Shown: piece after piece, positions 54,400 through 64,000 of the stretch
How the letters are laid out: each line of letters opens with the position of its first letter
Position numbering within the stretch: the first letter of the stretch is position 1
NCBI GenBank assembly: GCA_037951105.1
Contig: JBAMJV010004300.1
Span: forward strand, 124,001 to 188,000
Direction: 5' to 3'
Length of the DNA stretch: 64,000 bases
Source of the DNA: Echinarachnius parma
Taxonomy: Eukaryota; Echinodermata; Echinoidea; Clypeasteroida; Echinarachniidae
Notes under the pieces: model-generated
The model's database searches: none
What the model was told of the DNA's origin: nothing
What the model saw: only the letters and a program-made list of their open reading frames with translations
Position numbers and translations under genes: made by a program

Positions 54400-54835
54400 A
54401 GGGGACCACCAGGCAAAGAACAACACATCATTATGTTTTGGTACCGTTTTGTGATATCAAATAGATACCCAACATTTTGCAAAGGATTGTGTAATTCATA
54501 AACAAAGCAATTAATTTCCACCACTTACGGAACAACTGCTTTTTCCTGGTTCCATACGGGCCAACCATTTGCGAGTGCGCCAATGCTATTCACGCGCACG
54601 TTTGTAAACAATAGATTCCCGGGCGATTCGTTCGCTCTGCACACGTTGCAATTCACTGCACACATAGCAGTCTGCGTAATTCAGACCGCATGAACGCATG
54701 CTTTAGAATGGTGATGCGTTTCCAATTTTTTTTTTCTTTTCTGGAAACATATTTTTGTGAACTTGTTGATGGAATGGAATAGTAAAGATGTTACCTTTCT
54801 TTAATAAGAATATTATTTGTGGGTGGTGGTACCCT
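54400..54835. mobile_element. 436-bp TTAA-flanked MITE
   Basis: It starts AGGGGACCACCAGG and ends GGGTGGTGGTACCCT, with TTAA at 54396-54399 and 54836-54839. No coding capacity. Confidence 0.75.
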
Positions 54836-54861
54836 TTAAATAGATAGATCATCAACAACTC

Positions 54862-56141
54862 TAGGTTTTACCGGCCAATTTCATACTTTTCTCACCCAAA
54901 TTCACACAAGCGTCATTCAAATTCACATATTTCTTGCACAGGGGCGAATTCGGTCATTCAAATTCATAAATTATGCATCCAAATTCGTTAACGAGCACCC
55001 CATTTTCAAATTAGAGTAATCAAAATCACCAAACGTGCATTCAATTTCATTTTCGGACACATACTATATTCACGTTTCGTGCATTCAATTTTCGTGCATT
55101 TCATTTTCAGAAACTAAGTTTCCTTCTTTCTGCATTCAGTTTAATTAATATGGCATATTTCCTAATTAATGTTATGTTTTTAGTCTGTTCTTAGTGCAAA
55201 ATTACATGATAATTAACACACAAGCGCGTCACTCACACACTATGCTTGCAATAACACAAAACCTTCACTAGCTGACCAGCAGACCAGTGTGCATGCCCTA
55301 CCCCTCACATACATCGTAACATCCCAAGCACATATATTGTTACATGTTTAAACGAAATATTTATATATAATTTGCTCCCTATTTAAATTTAAATGTTCAT
55401 ATAACTCTTCACAAACAAATGTATATTTTACTTGACCAGTGGTGTTAAAGGCTAACGCTGTGAAAGGAGGGTGGGAGCGGCCGGGGAAGGGAACGGAGAG
55501 ACCGGGCCGTGATAGAGGGTGTTGTAGTAATAGCTTATTACACAACTGAACAATTTTGAACACTACTTATGTGAATATTTGAATTCAATTAAAGGAAAAC
55601 AATAATTTATTTTGATATATTTCGTAATTAAACAAGTTAATTAAACAAGTTACAAAATTACTCTGTTATGTGTGTGCTGGGTGGGGTATTTTTTATGCAC
55701 ATTGGTATAACATACATAATGGTTTGTAATCATTGATTATTGTCATTGTGAGTGATTGTGCTAATTTTCATTCAATTTTGAGTTAGATCTAGAACACAAT
55801 TTAGAAAATGTGTCATGTTTATTAAACTGAATGCACCGAGTAGGAAACTGACTTCCTCAAAATGAAATTGAATGCAACAAATATCGCAAATCTGCCCGTC
55901 CGTCATGACCGTGTGAATTTGAATGACCGAACATTAATTTCTGTGCTAAAAAATGAAATTGAATGAACGTGTAGTGATTTTGATTGCTCGAAATTGAAAA
56001 AGGGGTGCAAGTAAACGAAATTGGATGCATGTATTGTGAAATTGAATGACCGAAATCGCCCCTGAGCAAGAAACGTGTGAATTTGAATGACCCATGTGTG
56101 AATTTGGGTGAGAATAGTATGAAATTGACCGGGAAAACCTA
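54862..56141. mobile_element. 1.3-kb element with CATTCAAATTC arrays at both ends
   Basis: Left end TAGGTTTTACCGGCCAATTT and right end (reversed) TAGGTTTTCCCGGTCAATTT. Both subterminal regions hold many copies of CATTCAAATTC or CATTCAATTTC, reversed on the right. No transposase recognised. Its sister lies at 56299-57988. Confidence 0.75.
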
Positions 56142-56298
56142 CATTTAAAAAAAATCTCTTTTGACAGTTTTTGAAAAAGTGTACGCATTTTATAAATATT
56201 TTTATAATTAGAAATATTAGAAACTTTATAAATGTTACGTCCTTAGAATCTGTTGAGATTAGTCTGAAAAAATACCTTTTCCAAGTTGCATTTAAGTA

Positions 56299-57988
56299 TA
56301 GGTTTTCCCGGCCAATTTCCTACTTTACGCGCCCAAATTCGTTTATTTGCATTCAATTTTGTGCAGTTGCCGTGGATGAGTCGCTTTAATTGGTCATTCA
56401 AATTAATATTCCGAGCATCCACACTCGTATATGGGCACTCAAATGTCGAATCGCGAACTTCAAATTCGCTAATGGGCATTCGATTTCATCATTGTGCGCT
56501 ATTTGCAACAAATGGGCATTCAATGTAATACGGCAAGCTGGGCAATCGCTTGTTTGTGCATTCAATTTCGTTTATGGGTGACCAATTTCCATACATGTTC
56601 ATTCATTTTAACTTACACAAACAACATCCATACGTATTCAAAAATAAACATATACATTTATGTATACAACCTCATACAGACGCAAACATACACACACGCA
56701 CACACATCCGAACACACACATTGACTTTGATTTATATGTTATATTATCATCCCCGTTCGTTTTCTTATACATAGTCTAAACCAATTCATCGTGCTATATA
56801 TCTTCCCTTTTTCGGATATACTTTTCAACATTTTAATCTTCACATTTCGATATTCCTCAATCACATTTGTCTAGATTTGTTTTTATGTTCAGTAATTTAA
56901 TCTGTATTTTCTAATTTGTACATTCACTCATCCATCATTTTGTCTTTACTTTATTTATCATGAGATATATAGTTCATGATTTTAATCTTTATTATCATCA
57001 CATTGTCTTATTTGTCGTCATGTGATCTTTATTGTTTCATTATTTTTGTTCACCATTTGTATCTTTATTTCCATCATGTTTTCTCGAATAACTGTACTAC
57101 ATGTATATACCACGATGTTACATATCGTAACATGTCCACTTCACATTTTTAATTAGAATGCACATATAATGATCTTGTTTGCCCATGCGCGAATTTGAAT
57201 GATCGAAATGAGACCGGAGACTGCTGGAGATGAATTTGAATTTGAATTGGTTGCTCTGTTAGTTAAAGGGATAGTTGAGTTTTGGTATAGAGGGCGCAAC
57301 ACAAAATAACTTTTTGTGAGATAATGAAAAACTGAGTGTCAAATTTGAAAGAGCATACAATTTTAATGACAGAATAAACTTTATTTGATAAAAATCGGTT
57401 TAGAAATGGCCGAAATATCCATAAACATAACCATTTGTAATAATTGTGGGGCCCCACAATTATTCGATAATTTTGAACCAGCCGTTAAAACAAATTTTAA
57501 AAATGCACACTCTTTTTAAAAATGTACAAAAGAGGATTTAAAATTGTTGTTGATTATCTCTCTATCTAATCACTATTTCAACAAACATCACATACACAAT
57601 ATTTTATTTAAAATGGTTGAAACGGATAAGGGTTTAGAGAGCACCCTTTTGAGTTTTAACGTCTCTTAAACAGGCTGTTTACGTAGTCATTAGTAATTTT
57701 GGTCATGTTTATGGATATTTCAGCCATTTCTGTACCGATTTTGATCAAATAAAGTTTATTTTGTCATTAAAATTGTATGCTCTTTCAAATTTGACACTCA
57801 GTTTTTCATTATCTCACCAATTTCTTTTGTGTAGCGCCCTCTATACCAAAACTCAACTATCCCTTTAATATGAATGACTAAACACGAATTTGAAGGACGA
57901 TGTCAATCCATGTGCGGATTAGACGAAATTGAATGCTGCTGATAGGAAATTGCATGAGAAAATAACGAAATTGACTGGGAAAACCAAT
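56299..57988. mobile_element. Sister element of 54862-56141, with a nested MITE
   Basis: Left end TAGGTTTTCCCGGCCAATTT and right end (reversed) TTGGTTTTCCCAGTCAATTT. Subterminal words TTGCATTCAATTTTG, GCATTCAATTTCG and, reversed, GAAATTGAATGC recur. A GGGCCC-type MITE is inserted at 57267-57864. Confidence 0.7.
57267..57864. mobile_element. GGGCCC-centred MITE with two like ends
   Basis: TTAA flanks it (57263-57266 and 57865-57868). The left end is AGGGATAGTTGAGTTTTGGT; the right end is the same sequence reversed, and the match goes on for about 150 bases, so the usual right arm has been replaced by a reversed left arm. The centre TGGGGCCCCACAATTATTCG is kept. Confidence 0.8.
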
Positions 57989-58234
57989 ATTATCATTATT
58001 ATTATTATTATTATTGTTATTTTAATTATTATTACTATTATTGTTATGATGATCATTATTTTGTGATGCATTCTTAGTATGTTGGCCTTTCGATTGGGCA
58101 GGTGGGCGGTCTAGAGGGGGGGGGGGGGGGTAAGATCACTTACATGTGAGGTACATCGATAATCTCTATATGTACATATATGTACATACAAACTAATCAT
58201 TTCATGAAGGACTAAAGAAAAATAACCTATTTAA

Positions 58235-58612
58235 AGGGACTTAGTAACATTGTCAAAATCCTCAAAACTTAGTTGGAACTGTAGTGGTTCTCTCATACCT
58301 TATCATATTCATATTACCAACAAAAGCACGGGACAGGTTTTGGTTTTTCAAATTTCCATTTCGTTCAAAAGATATTTACGATTGAAGTGTTCAGATATGA
58401 AATTGTCTACGGGATAATTTCATACCGTGTACAATGTAAGTACAATGAGCTAGTAAATATCACTTTGCATTTTGGCTTATATCTCAGCCAAAAAACATCC
58501 AATTAACGTGAAATCTTCACACATTACTTTGTGGAGATATCAGATCACTCCAATACACATTTTATCAATCACTCATCACTTTTTGCACTTGCCAACAAAG
58601 TTACTAGATCCC
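58235..58612. mobile_element. MITE of the AGGGACTTAGTAAC family, complete
   Basis: It starts AGGGACTTAGTAACATTGTC and ends ACAAAGTTACTAGATCCC, with TTAA at 58231-58234 and 58613-58616. 378 bp; the best copy of this family in the window. Confidence 0.8.
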
Positions 58613-58948
58613 TTAAAGATTCTACATCACCCATATAATTTTGTACTCATGACAACATTTCTCTGCTCAGTAGAGCTTATACACAAGATATAATTTGTCA
58701 TTGTACGATTCTTGGTAAGTTATTTCACGCAGTTACAGTTGATATTATAAAGTGTATACAATTTGTAGTAAACCTTCATTATTAGCATTGCGTGTATTGT
58801 AATAATTATCTCACAGTTTGTAGTTAACTATTTTCAAATATGGAATTACTATAATAACTAACGATGGAAATACATGTACATAAGACAAGAAAAGGAACTG
58901 GTGCTGGTCGAAATATTAATTCAAATTACTTCTCATCACACATTTCAG

Positions 58949-58981
58949 AAATTTCTTCAGCAAGCAGAAGACAGCAAACAG
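58949..58981 (+). CDS. Putative third coding exon of the second gene
   Basis: Acceptor CATTTCAG ends at 58948 and donor G|GTAAGA follows 58981; 33 bases, phase 1-1, encoding EISSASRRQQT. It fits the phase of the two preceding tiny exons. Alone it would be weak evidence. Confidence 0.35.
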
Positions 58982-59514
58982 GTAAGAACATCCACTGGGT
59001 CGCGTATACAAATAGACTACATCCCTTTCGAAGCAGTGACAGAATAACAGCCAGAATATAATACGAACACCACATACGGAAACAAGTCACACTGAATCAG
59101 CAAGAAGTGAGAACAATTATGGCTAAGAATAACCTTATATTTAATCATTGCAACATCTTTATTCATCAACATAAGTATCTTTCATACACCATGCTCTGAT
59201 TAGTTCTTCTGATTAATTTACTAGTATGCTAATTATGTTTATATTTATATATGCAAAATACATGACCAACTGTCACGCTGTTACACCGTTTATCATTATT
59301 TGAATAATTGTATATTTTTTTTGTGTATCCTCTTAATCTCGTGGTCTGAAATGAATAACTTTTTACTTTATATCATGATTGTAACACACAGGAATGATAT
59401 ATTTCGGCATACATCAACACTGACCGTCAGAAACATAACTGCGTTAAAGTAAAAATTAAAATATAACACCACATTTACACAATCATTATATAGTGTCTGT
59501 ATACAATCATAATC

Positions 59515-59630
59515 CAAGAGATGCAATCGATTGCAAAGTTGCAAATAATTGCAAGATCACATGATCGGACTTACAATTAATTTCAACTTCAAAATCGATT
59601 GCATCTCTTTCTGCAACGGGGCCCATAACA
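59515..59630. repeat. Short foldback related to the GGGCCCCGTTGC MITE
   Basis: AGAGATGCAATCGATTG (59518) and AATCGATTGCATCTCTTT (59592) form a hairpin, followed by CTGCAACGGGGCCC. Confidence 0.6.
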
Positions 59631-60314
59631 TATATGAACATAATTATATTCTCAGAGTGTCTAGCTTTAACATTAAAACAATTATAACGAAGTCGCTCAA
59701 GAAATTCTAGCAAGGAAACTTTAGTTGGTAAAGTGTTATATGGGTCATAATTTTGAAAAAAAGTCATTTGTAGGTCCAGACAGGGTTAAATTCAAAATTT
59801 TGAAAAAATGCATAAAAAAATCTATCTAATGTGAAATAATGCGATCCTAGCTTTCAGGCGTGCCCCATTATACTGGGAAACTCCATGTGGTTCTGTTTTT
59901 ATTCACTGTCGAAGTAACCCATCTCCAAAAGGCCAACATCCGTGAGGGATATATGTAGATTTAGAGTAAGTACCCACATACCTCATACATTTTCTGTCAT
60001 GTACAGCTTACATTTGGACAATTTACTTCTAAGACTTGTTTCTCTCTTTATGTCAAACGTGGATTGTGTTTTATTTACCAAATAGAAAATACAATCGTTC
60101 AAATTGTTACTGAATTGTTATATATTTTTGAAAATAATGTGTTTATTCTGTACCTTTGCTTTACTTTAGCCGCATTTTTTTAGGAACGCATCTATATACG
60201 CTCGTATTCCCGTATCACACACTTTAATGCATATGTTAACAGGATCAATTTCTGTCTAGATCATATATAACATATGTGGGCTCAATTACCTGATCAAAGA
60301 GAGTATAGTTTTCA

Positions 60315-63300
60315 TCACGGACGTTCCCATATCGCTCACGGACGTTCGCTAGAAACAAGAATGTGGGCAGAATGATGATCTGATCTCATCAAAAAGAGTT
60401 TCTATTCTTCACAAATGGCTTTAAAACAGGGTCATTATACAAACAAACTGGAAAATGCAATATATATTACAAAAATGGTTTGGTTTTTACATGGACCTGG
60501 TCGTTATAATGAGTCCTATTTTGTTTGAAATTGTCTTAATGCTTATAGAACAATATGATGATAATACTTTATCTATTCGACCTATATTTAAGCCAGAGAC
60601 CATGTATACATCCTAGTCAAGTATAAAAGTAACATTTCCTAGTCGCCTGGTCCCTCTGTCTTACTATATTGTTTTTAATTGCAAGCTCACGGACGTTCGC
60701 GTAAATTTCACGGACGTTCTCTGCCTGAACAGTCTTACAGAAATTGATAACAAATATATTTGAACCTCCTCCAGACCACTATAAACATCTAGATTTATCA
60801 GTTGATATAATTTTAGCTAACTGAATTAATTATAATGTCTGCTACTTAACTATCACTCTTAGTGGACTTGTGGAAATCGTAACCCCTAATTTTACACTGG
60901 TTTCCCCGGTTGGGCACTCTATAACAGAAATGCCACTATACTTCTGCAAATAAATTGATTTTACAACATTTCTGCTATCATAAACAACATGGATAATCAA
61001 ATTAAAAGCCATTTTCCCGTCACCAGACTACTCTTTCCCACATGAGTCTTAATGTCACGGACGTTCATATTAATCTCACGGACGTTCTTGAATTGCCTAG
61101 TGGTACCCAAATGTCCCATCTCGAGTCAATTTATTACAGAAATAAATGTAAGTGCCAACATACTATGTTAATAATGCCTATCACACGTTTTATATATGTG
61201 CAAAACCTTGCCATACAAAATATTTGAGTACCTTTATATATGTATTTTGACTTTGGGAGACCCATATATAACCTGTTATTTTGGATTGTGTATAGTAAAA
61301 ATAATATACATGTATGATAATATATTGTATTTCGATTCAATTCAAATATAGTTTATTCATTAAAAATACATATATTCCAGCCACATGGCATGCATATATG
61401 TCTTCACAAAAACATATAACATACGGAGGGTAACAAAAGCCATTAGCAACGTATATAATATACACGTATAACTTATTTCTTAAATAAATACATATAAAAT
61501 ACATTTGTAGGTAATACATGTATATATTTTGTATTGTAAAGAGATATTAGACATAGGAACCATAACGCTAAATATATACGCTAAACATAATATACGCGTG
61601 TTATTGCATTTAACATTTTAACTCCAGGTGTAATTTTACATTATATTTAGAAAGAATATTAAAAAAAGGAATAACAATTGCATTTATAATAAACAAAATC
61701 ATTTTAAGGGTGTGATTACTAACTAAACGTGTTTAAATCTAATTTGCAGAGATTATAAGTTTTGTATAACATTAATATTTAAAAACTCAAATCTTGCAAA
61801 TAATCATGTTGATAGCTTCAGATGTTTTCCTGACCCACATCTCGTTTCCTAATTGTTAACCTCCAACCGGTTTCAATCATAATTAAGAACCAGAATGACC
61901 TTGAATGGTTTATTATAAATATTGCACGAGCCATGATTTAATTGTGCAATATATAATGATCCTAGCAAAAACAATATTTTGGATATATCACGAAAGAACA
62001 AAACAGCCAATATTATAAGTCTTATAAAGATGAAATCAACAAAATAATGCATAAATCTTCCTATCTCTTGTAAATGGAAGAAGTCCAATAAATCGAATCC
62101 CTTGCTATATGTCGTACCACTTTCAAACCATAACACATAATTTGATACTATATAGAGATGCTTTGAAAACCTATTCATACGGTCATCATAATAAAAATGC
62201 GTATGGCTCTAGATCTGCACACTTACGGGCTGGACTTTGCGCCTTTGCAAATCAGGCATATAATCATGTATTTTTTATTGTATTATCATTATTATTATTA
62301 TTATTATTATTTATTTATATTTTTTTTTGGGGGGGGGAAGAGGGGGTGATGCATGTATTTGTTGTTTTTGTCATATGAAGGCAATATTGTAAAGCAAGTC
62401 GCCATCCTCTCGCAAGTAGCTGATGACGATCTTTTTGATGTACCACTTCTTTTCAATAACTGGCGCCATACTGCCATTTAGTTGGACTTAAATCCGACAG
62501 GCAGATGAGAAAACTGTCTCAAAGCCTGCAGCAGAGGAGGAGCCGACAGTCTCAAGGTTTGCAGAGGATGTGGCAACAGTTTCCACTCCTTGTCGGTTAC
62601 AATGTTATTGCGCCCTTATGCTTTGAACAGCTTTCTACCGCTTGTAGGCCTGCGACTGTGCACAATCATACTCTAGGGGTTTGCCTTCCTAGTACTTTGC
62701 ACGTCCACGCTGAACGGGTGGAAGTAAATATGATATCTAGGGGTATTACGAAACAGCTAAGAAAGGTGATAAAATGTAAAAGGAACCGTTGGTTACTAAA
62801 AAAAAATCAACATATTAATTTGTTGTTGGCAGTGACCTGGGTCGAAGGGCACACACAAGGGGCACCTGCTGTCGAAAACATTGTGCCAGTACTTGAACTT
62901 TTACTAAGATTTTTTTGGCCGAAAAAATAACGAACGAACGTCCGTGAGCACAAAATTTCATCAGTTATTTTACAGTTAAATGACTTGCAGGAAATAAATC
63001 TATCTGAGATATGAGAGACATAACAATGTATATAGCAGCATCAAATGGTATCAACTTGTTGTGAACGTTTAACATTAGAACACTTTTTATGATGGAACGT
63101 CCGTGAGCGAACGTCCGAAGGCTTCGAAAATGCCTGATAAAGCTGCTTTATTAGCTGCTTGCCAAATCCAAATATAATTGCTGTACCGGTGTCTACGTGC
63201 AGATAAGGAGCCTCAGATTGGCAACTGGGTCTACTCATAACGGACGCTCCTTTTCATCTCGGACGTTCACGAAGATCAGTTTTCGGCCCAAACCAAGCAT

Positions 63301-63548
63301 TGCATTTGATAGATGGCAAAATACTGTGGCCCTACTGTGAGTCCATCAGACTGACCCCAGCAATTGATGGCTAGGATGCACTTAGCTGACCATGTGATGG
63401 TAAAAGACGGCAGAACGTCCGTAACGAAACCCAGTATAATTTCATACAAAAAGCTGTCACTCCGCGAGCAGTAGTGGCAATAGTTTTTATTTTGACAACT
63501 AAGTACAATGTTGGTGGTATGGGTTTTAATGTATGCTCACGGACGTTC
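60315..63548. repeat. Cluster of TCACGGACGTTC motifs
   Basis: Forward copies start at 60315, 60336, 60687, 60708, 61055, 61076 and 63537. The reverse form GAACGTCCGTGA is at 62936 and 63095, with variants at 63109 and 63413. Two near-matches (CGGACGCTC and CGGACGTTC) are at 63241 and 63260. The first six form three pairs each spaced 21 bases. The sequence between pairs is not alike. Confidence 0.85.
62381..62481 (+). CDS. Possible further exon of the second gene
   Basis: After ATATGAAG (acceptor-like, ends 62380) a phase-1 frame reads GNIVKQVAILSQVADDD, then LFDVPLLFNNWRHTAI and a stop at 62479. A donor-like GTAGCT after 62416 could end it sooner. A following frame (62497-62620) reads QADEKTVSKPAAEEEPTVS, which also looks coding, but in a different phase. 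Uncertain. Confidence 0.25.
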
Positions 63549-64000
63549 ACTTATTATGACCTTTTCTATTTAAATGTACCCTGAGATCATATCCATGCCC
63601 CCCGACCGCCAATTCGTATTAGATACATGCTCAAGACAGGTAAGATGGAAAATATAGACATTAATGCCTTTAATGTTGATTAAAATATTTTAAAAACAGG
63701 TTTTAAACATTCATAATTAGGTGGAAAATGCCAATTTATGCTCATTTTCACCTTTGAGGTCATGTGGCATGAAACAAAATGTGTGAAATTATATAAAACT
63801 ATATTTTTCTGAAAGCCTTAATAATACTCTTTAATGTAAGACCCAAAACATGTATATCAGAGTAAATGGGGAGACACAGCAAATGATAGAAGTGCTCAAG
63901 GTCTGAAAATGGCCAAAAGTGCATAGTTCAAAAATCTGACCCAAATATTCAAAGTGCGATCATGGGAGTTCACACTGTTAAAACGCTCCAATCTAACATA
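63549..64000. other. Right edge, no gene seen
   Basis: AT-rich DNA with no exon, inverted repeat or family word I can recognise. Confidence 0.5.

Larger units (their letters stand above)
54330..56210. mobile_element. GGGCCC-family MITE split by two insertions
   Basis: Pieces AAGTGTGCATGTGATGTTTT, then AGATAGATCATCAACAACT, then TTTTTGAAAAAGTGTACGCA are consecutive in intact family members but are separated here by elements at 54400-54835 and 54862-56141. Confidence 0.65.

Noticed and set aside
55857-56581. Frames rich in His, Ser, Phe and Ile such as HSISF and IQFR
   Set aside because: They arise from repeated CATTCAATTTC words of the transposon ends.
62505-62930. 141-codon frame as a gene
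   Set aside because: A different frame over its start looks more coding-like, composition is uneven and there is no domain; kept only as a hint under the second gene and motif cluster.

Overview
The window looks like nuclear DNA of an animal, most likely a marine invertebrate. The reasons are AT-rich sequence, small exons with GT..AG borders split by introns of 0.1 to 4.7 kb, many short inverted-repeat transposons, LINE and Ty3/gypsy relics, and a Death-domain/Roc-COR-type protein of the kind expanded in invertebrate immune and apoptosis gene sets. I cannot name the species. A deuterostome or mollusc-like source is only a guess.

Bases 1-32251 hold most of one large plus-strand gene. I can assemble 29 coding exons, about 2,020 codons, whose splice phases agree from the first visible exon (364) to a stop codon at 32249-32251. 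The 5' end lies left of the window. The protein begins, as far as seen, with eight tandem Death-domain-like modules, each on its own phase 1-1 exon, with one decayed copy between modules six and seven. A Roc-like region follows, in which the P-loop has lost its invariant lysine, then a COR-like region, then three copies of a two-exon alpha/beta module that I cannot assign to a known family. The probable job is assembly of a Death-domain signalling complex. GTP hydrolysis looks unlikely.

The introns are packed with transposons: a LINE with a TATA-flanked element inside its 3' UTR, a 1.3-kb foldback, several TTAA-flanked MITE families, and elements nested inside each other. In two cases an uninterrupted copy of the host sequence elsewhere in this window shows the empty site directly.

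From 32.3 to 51 kb I see no intact gene. The stretch is dominated by nested mobile DNA: a minus-strand LINE with three levels of insertion, a split minus-strand gypsy pol, two hAT-like elements with 8-bp target duplications, a 323-bp tandem array, a THAP-domain relic and a 431-bp near-perfect palindrome.

From 51.4 kb rightward a chain of tiny phase-compatible exons starting at a good ATG (51405) may be the 5' end of a second plus-strand gene that leaves the window. Its large introns hold two adjacent related 1.1-1.3-kb elements. Near the right edge is a striking cluster of the motif TCACGGACGTTC, including three pairs with exactly 21-bp spacing.
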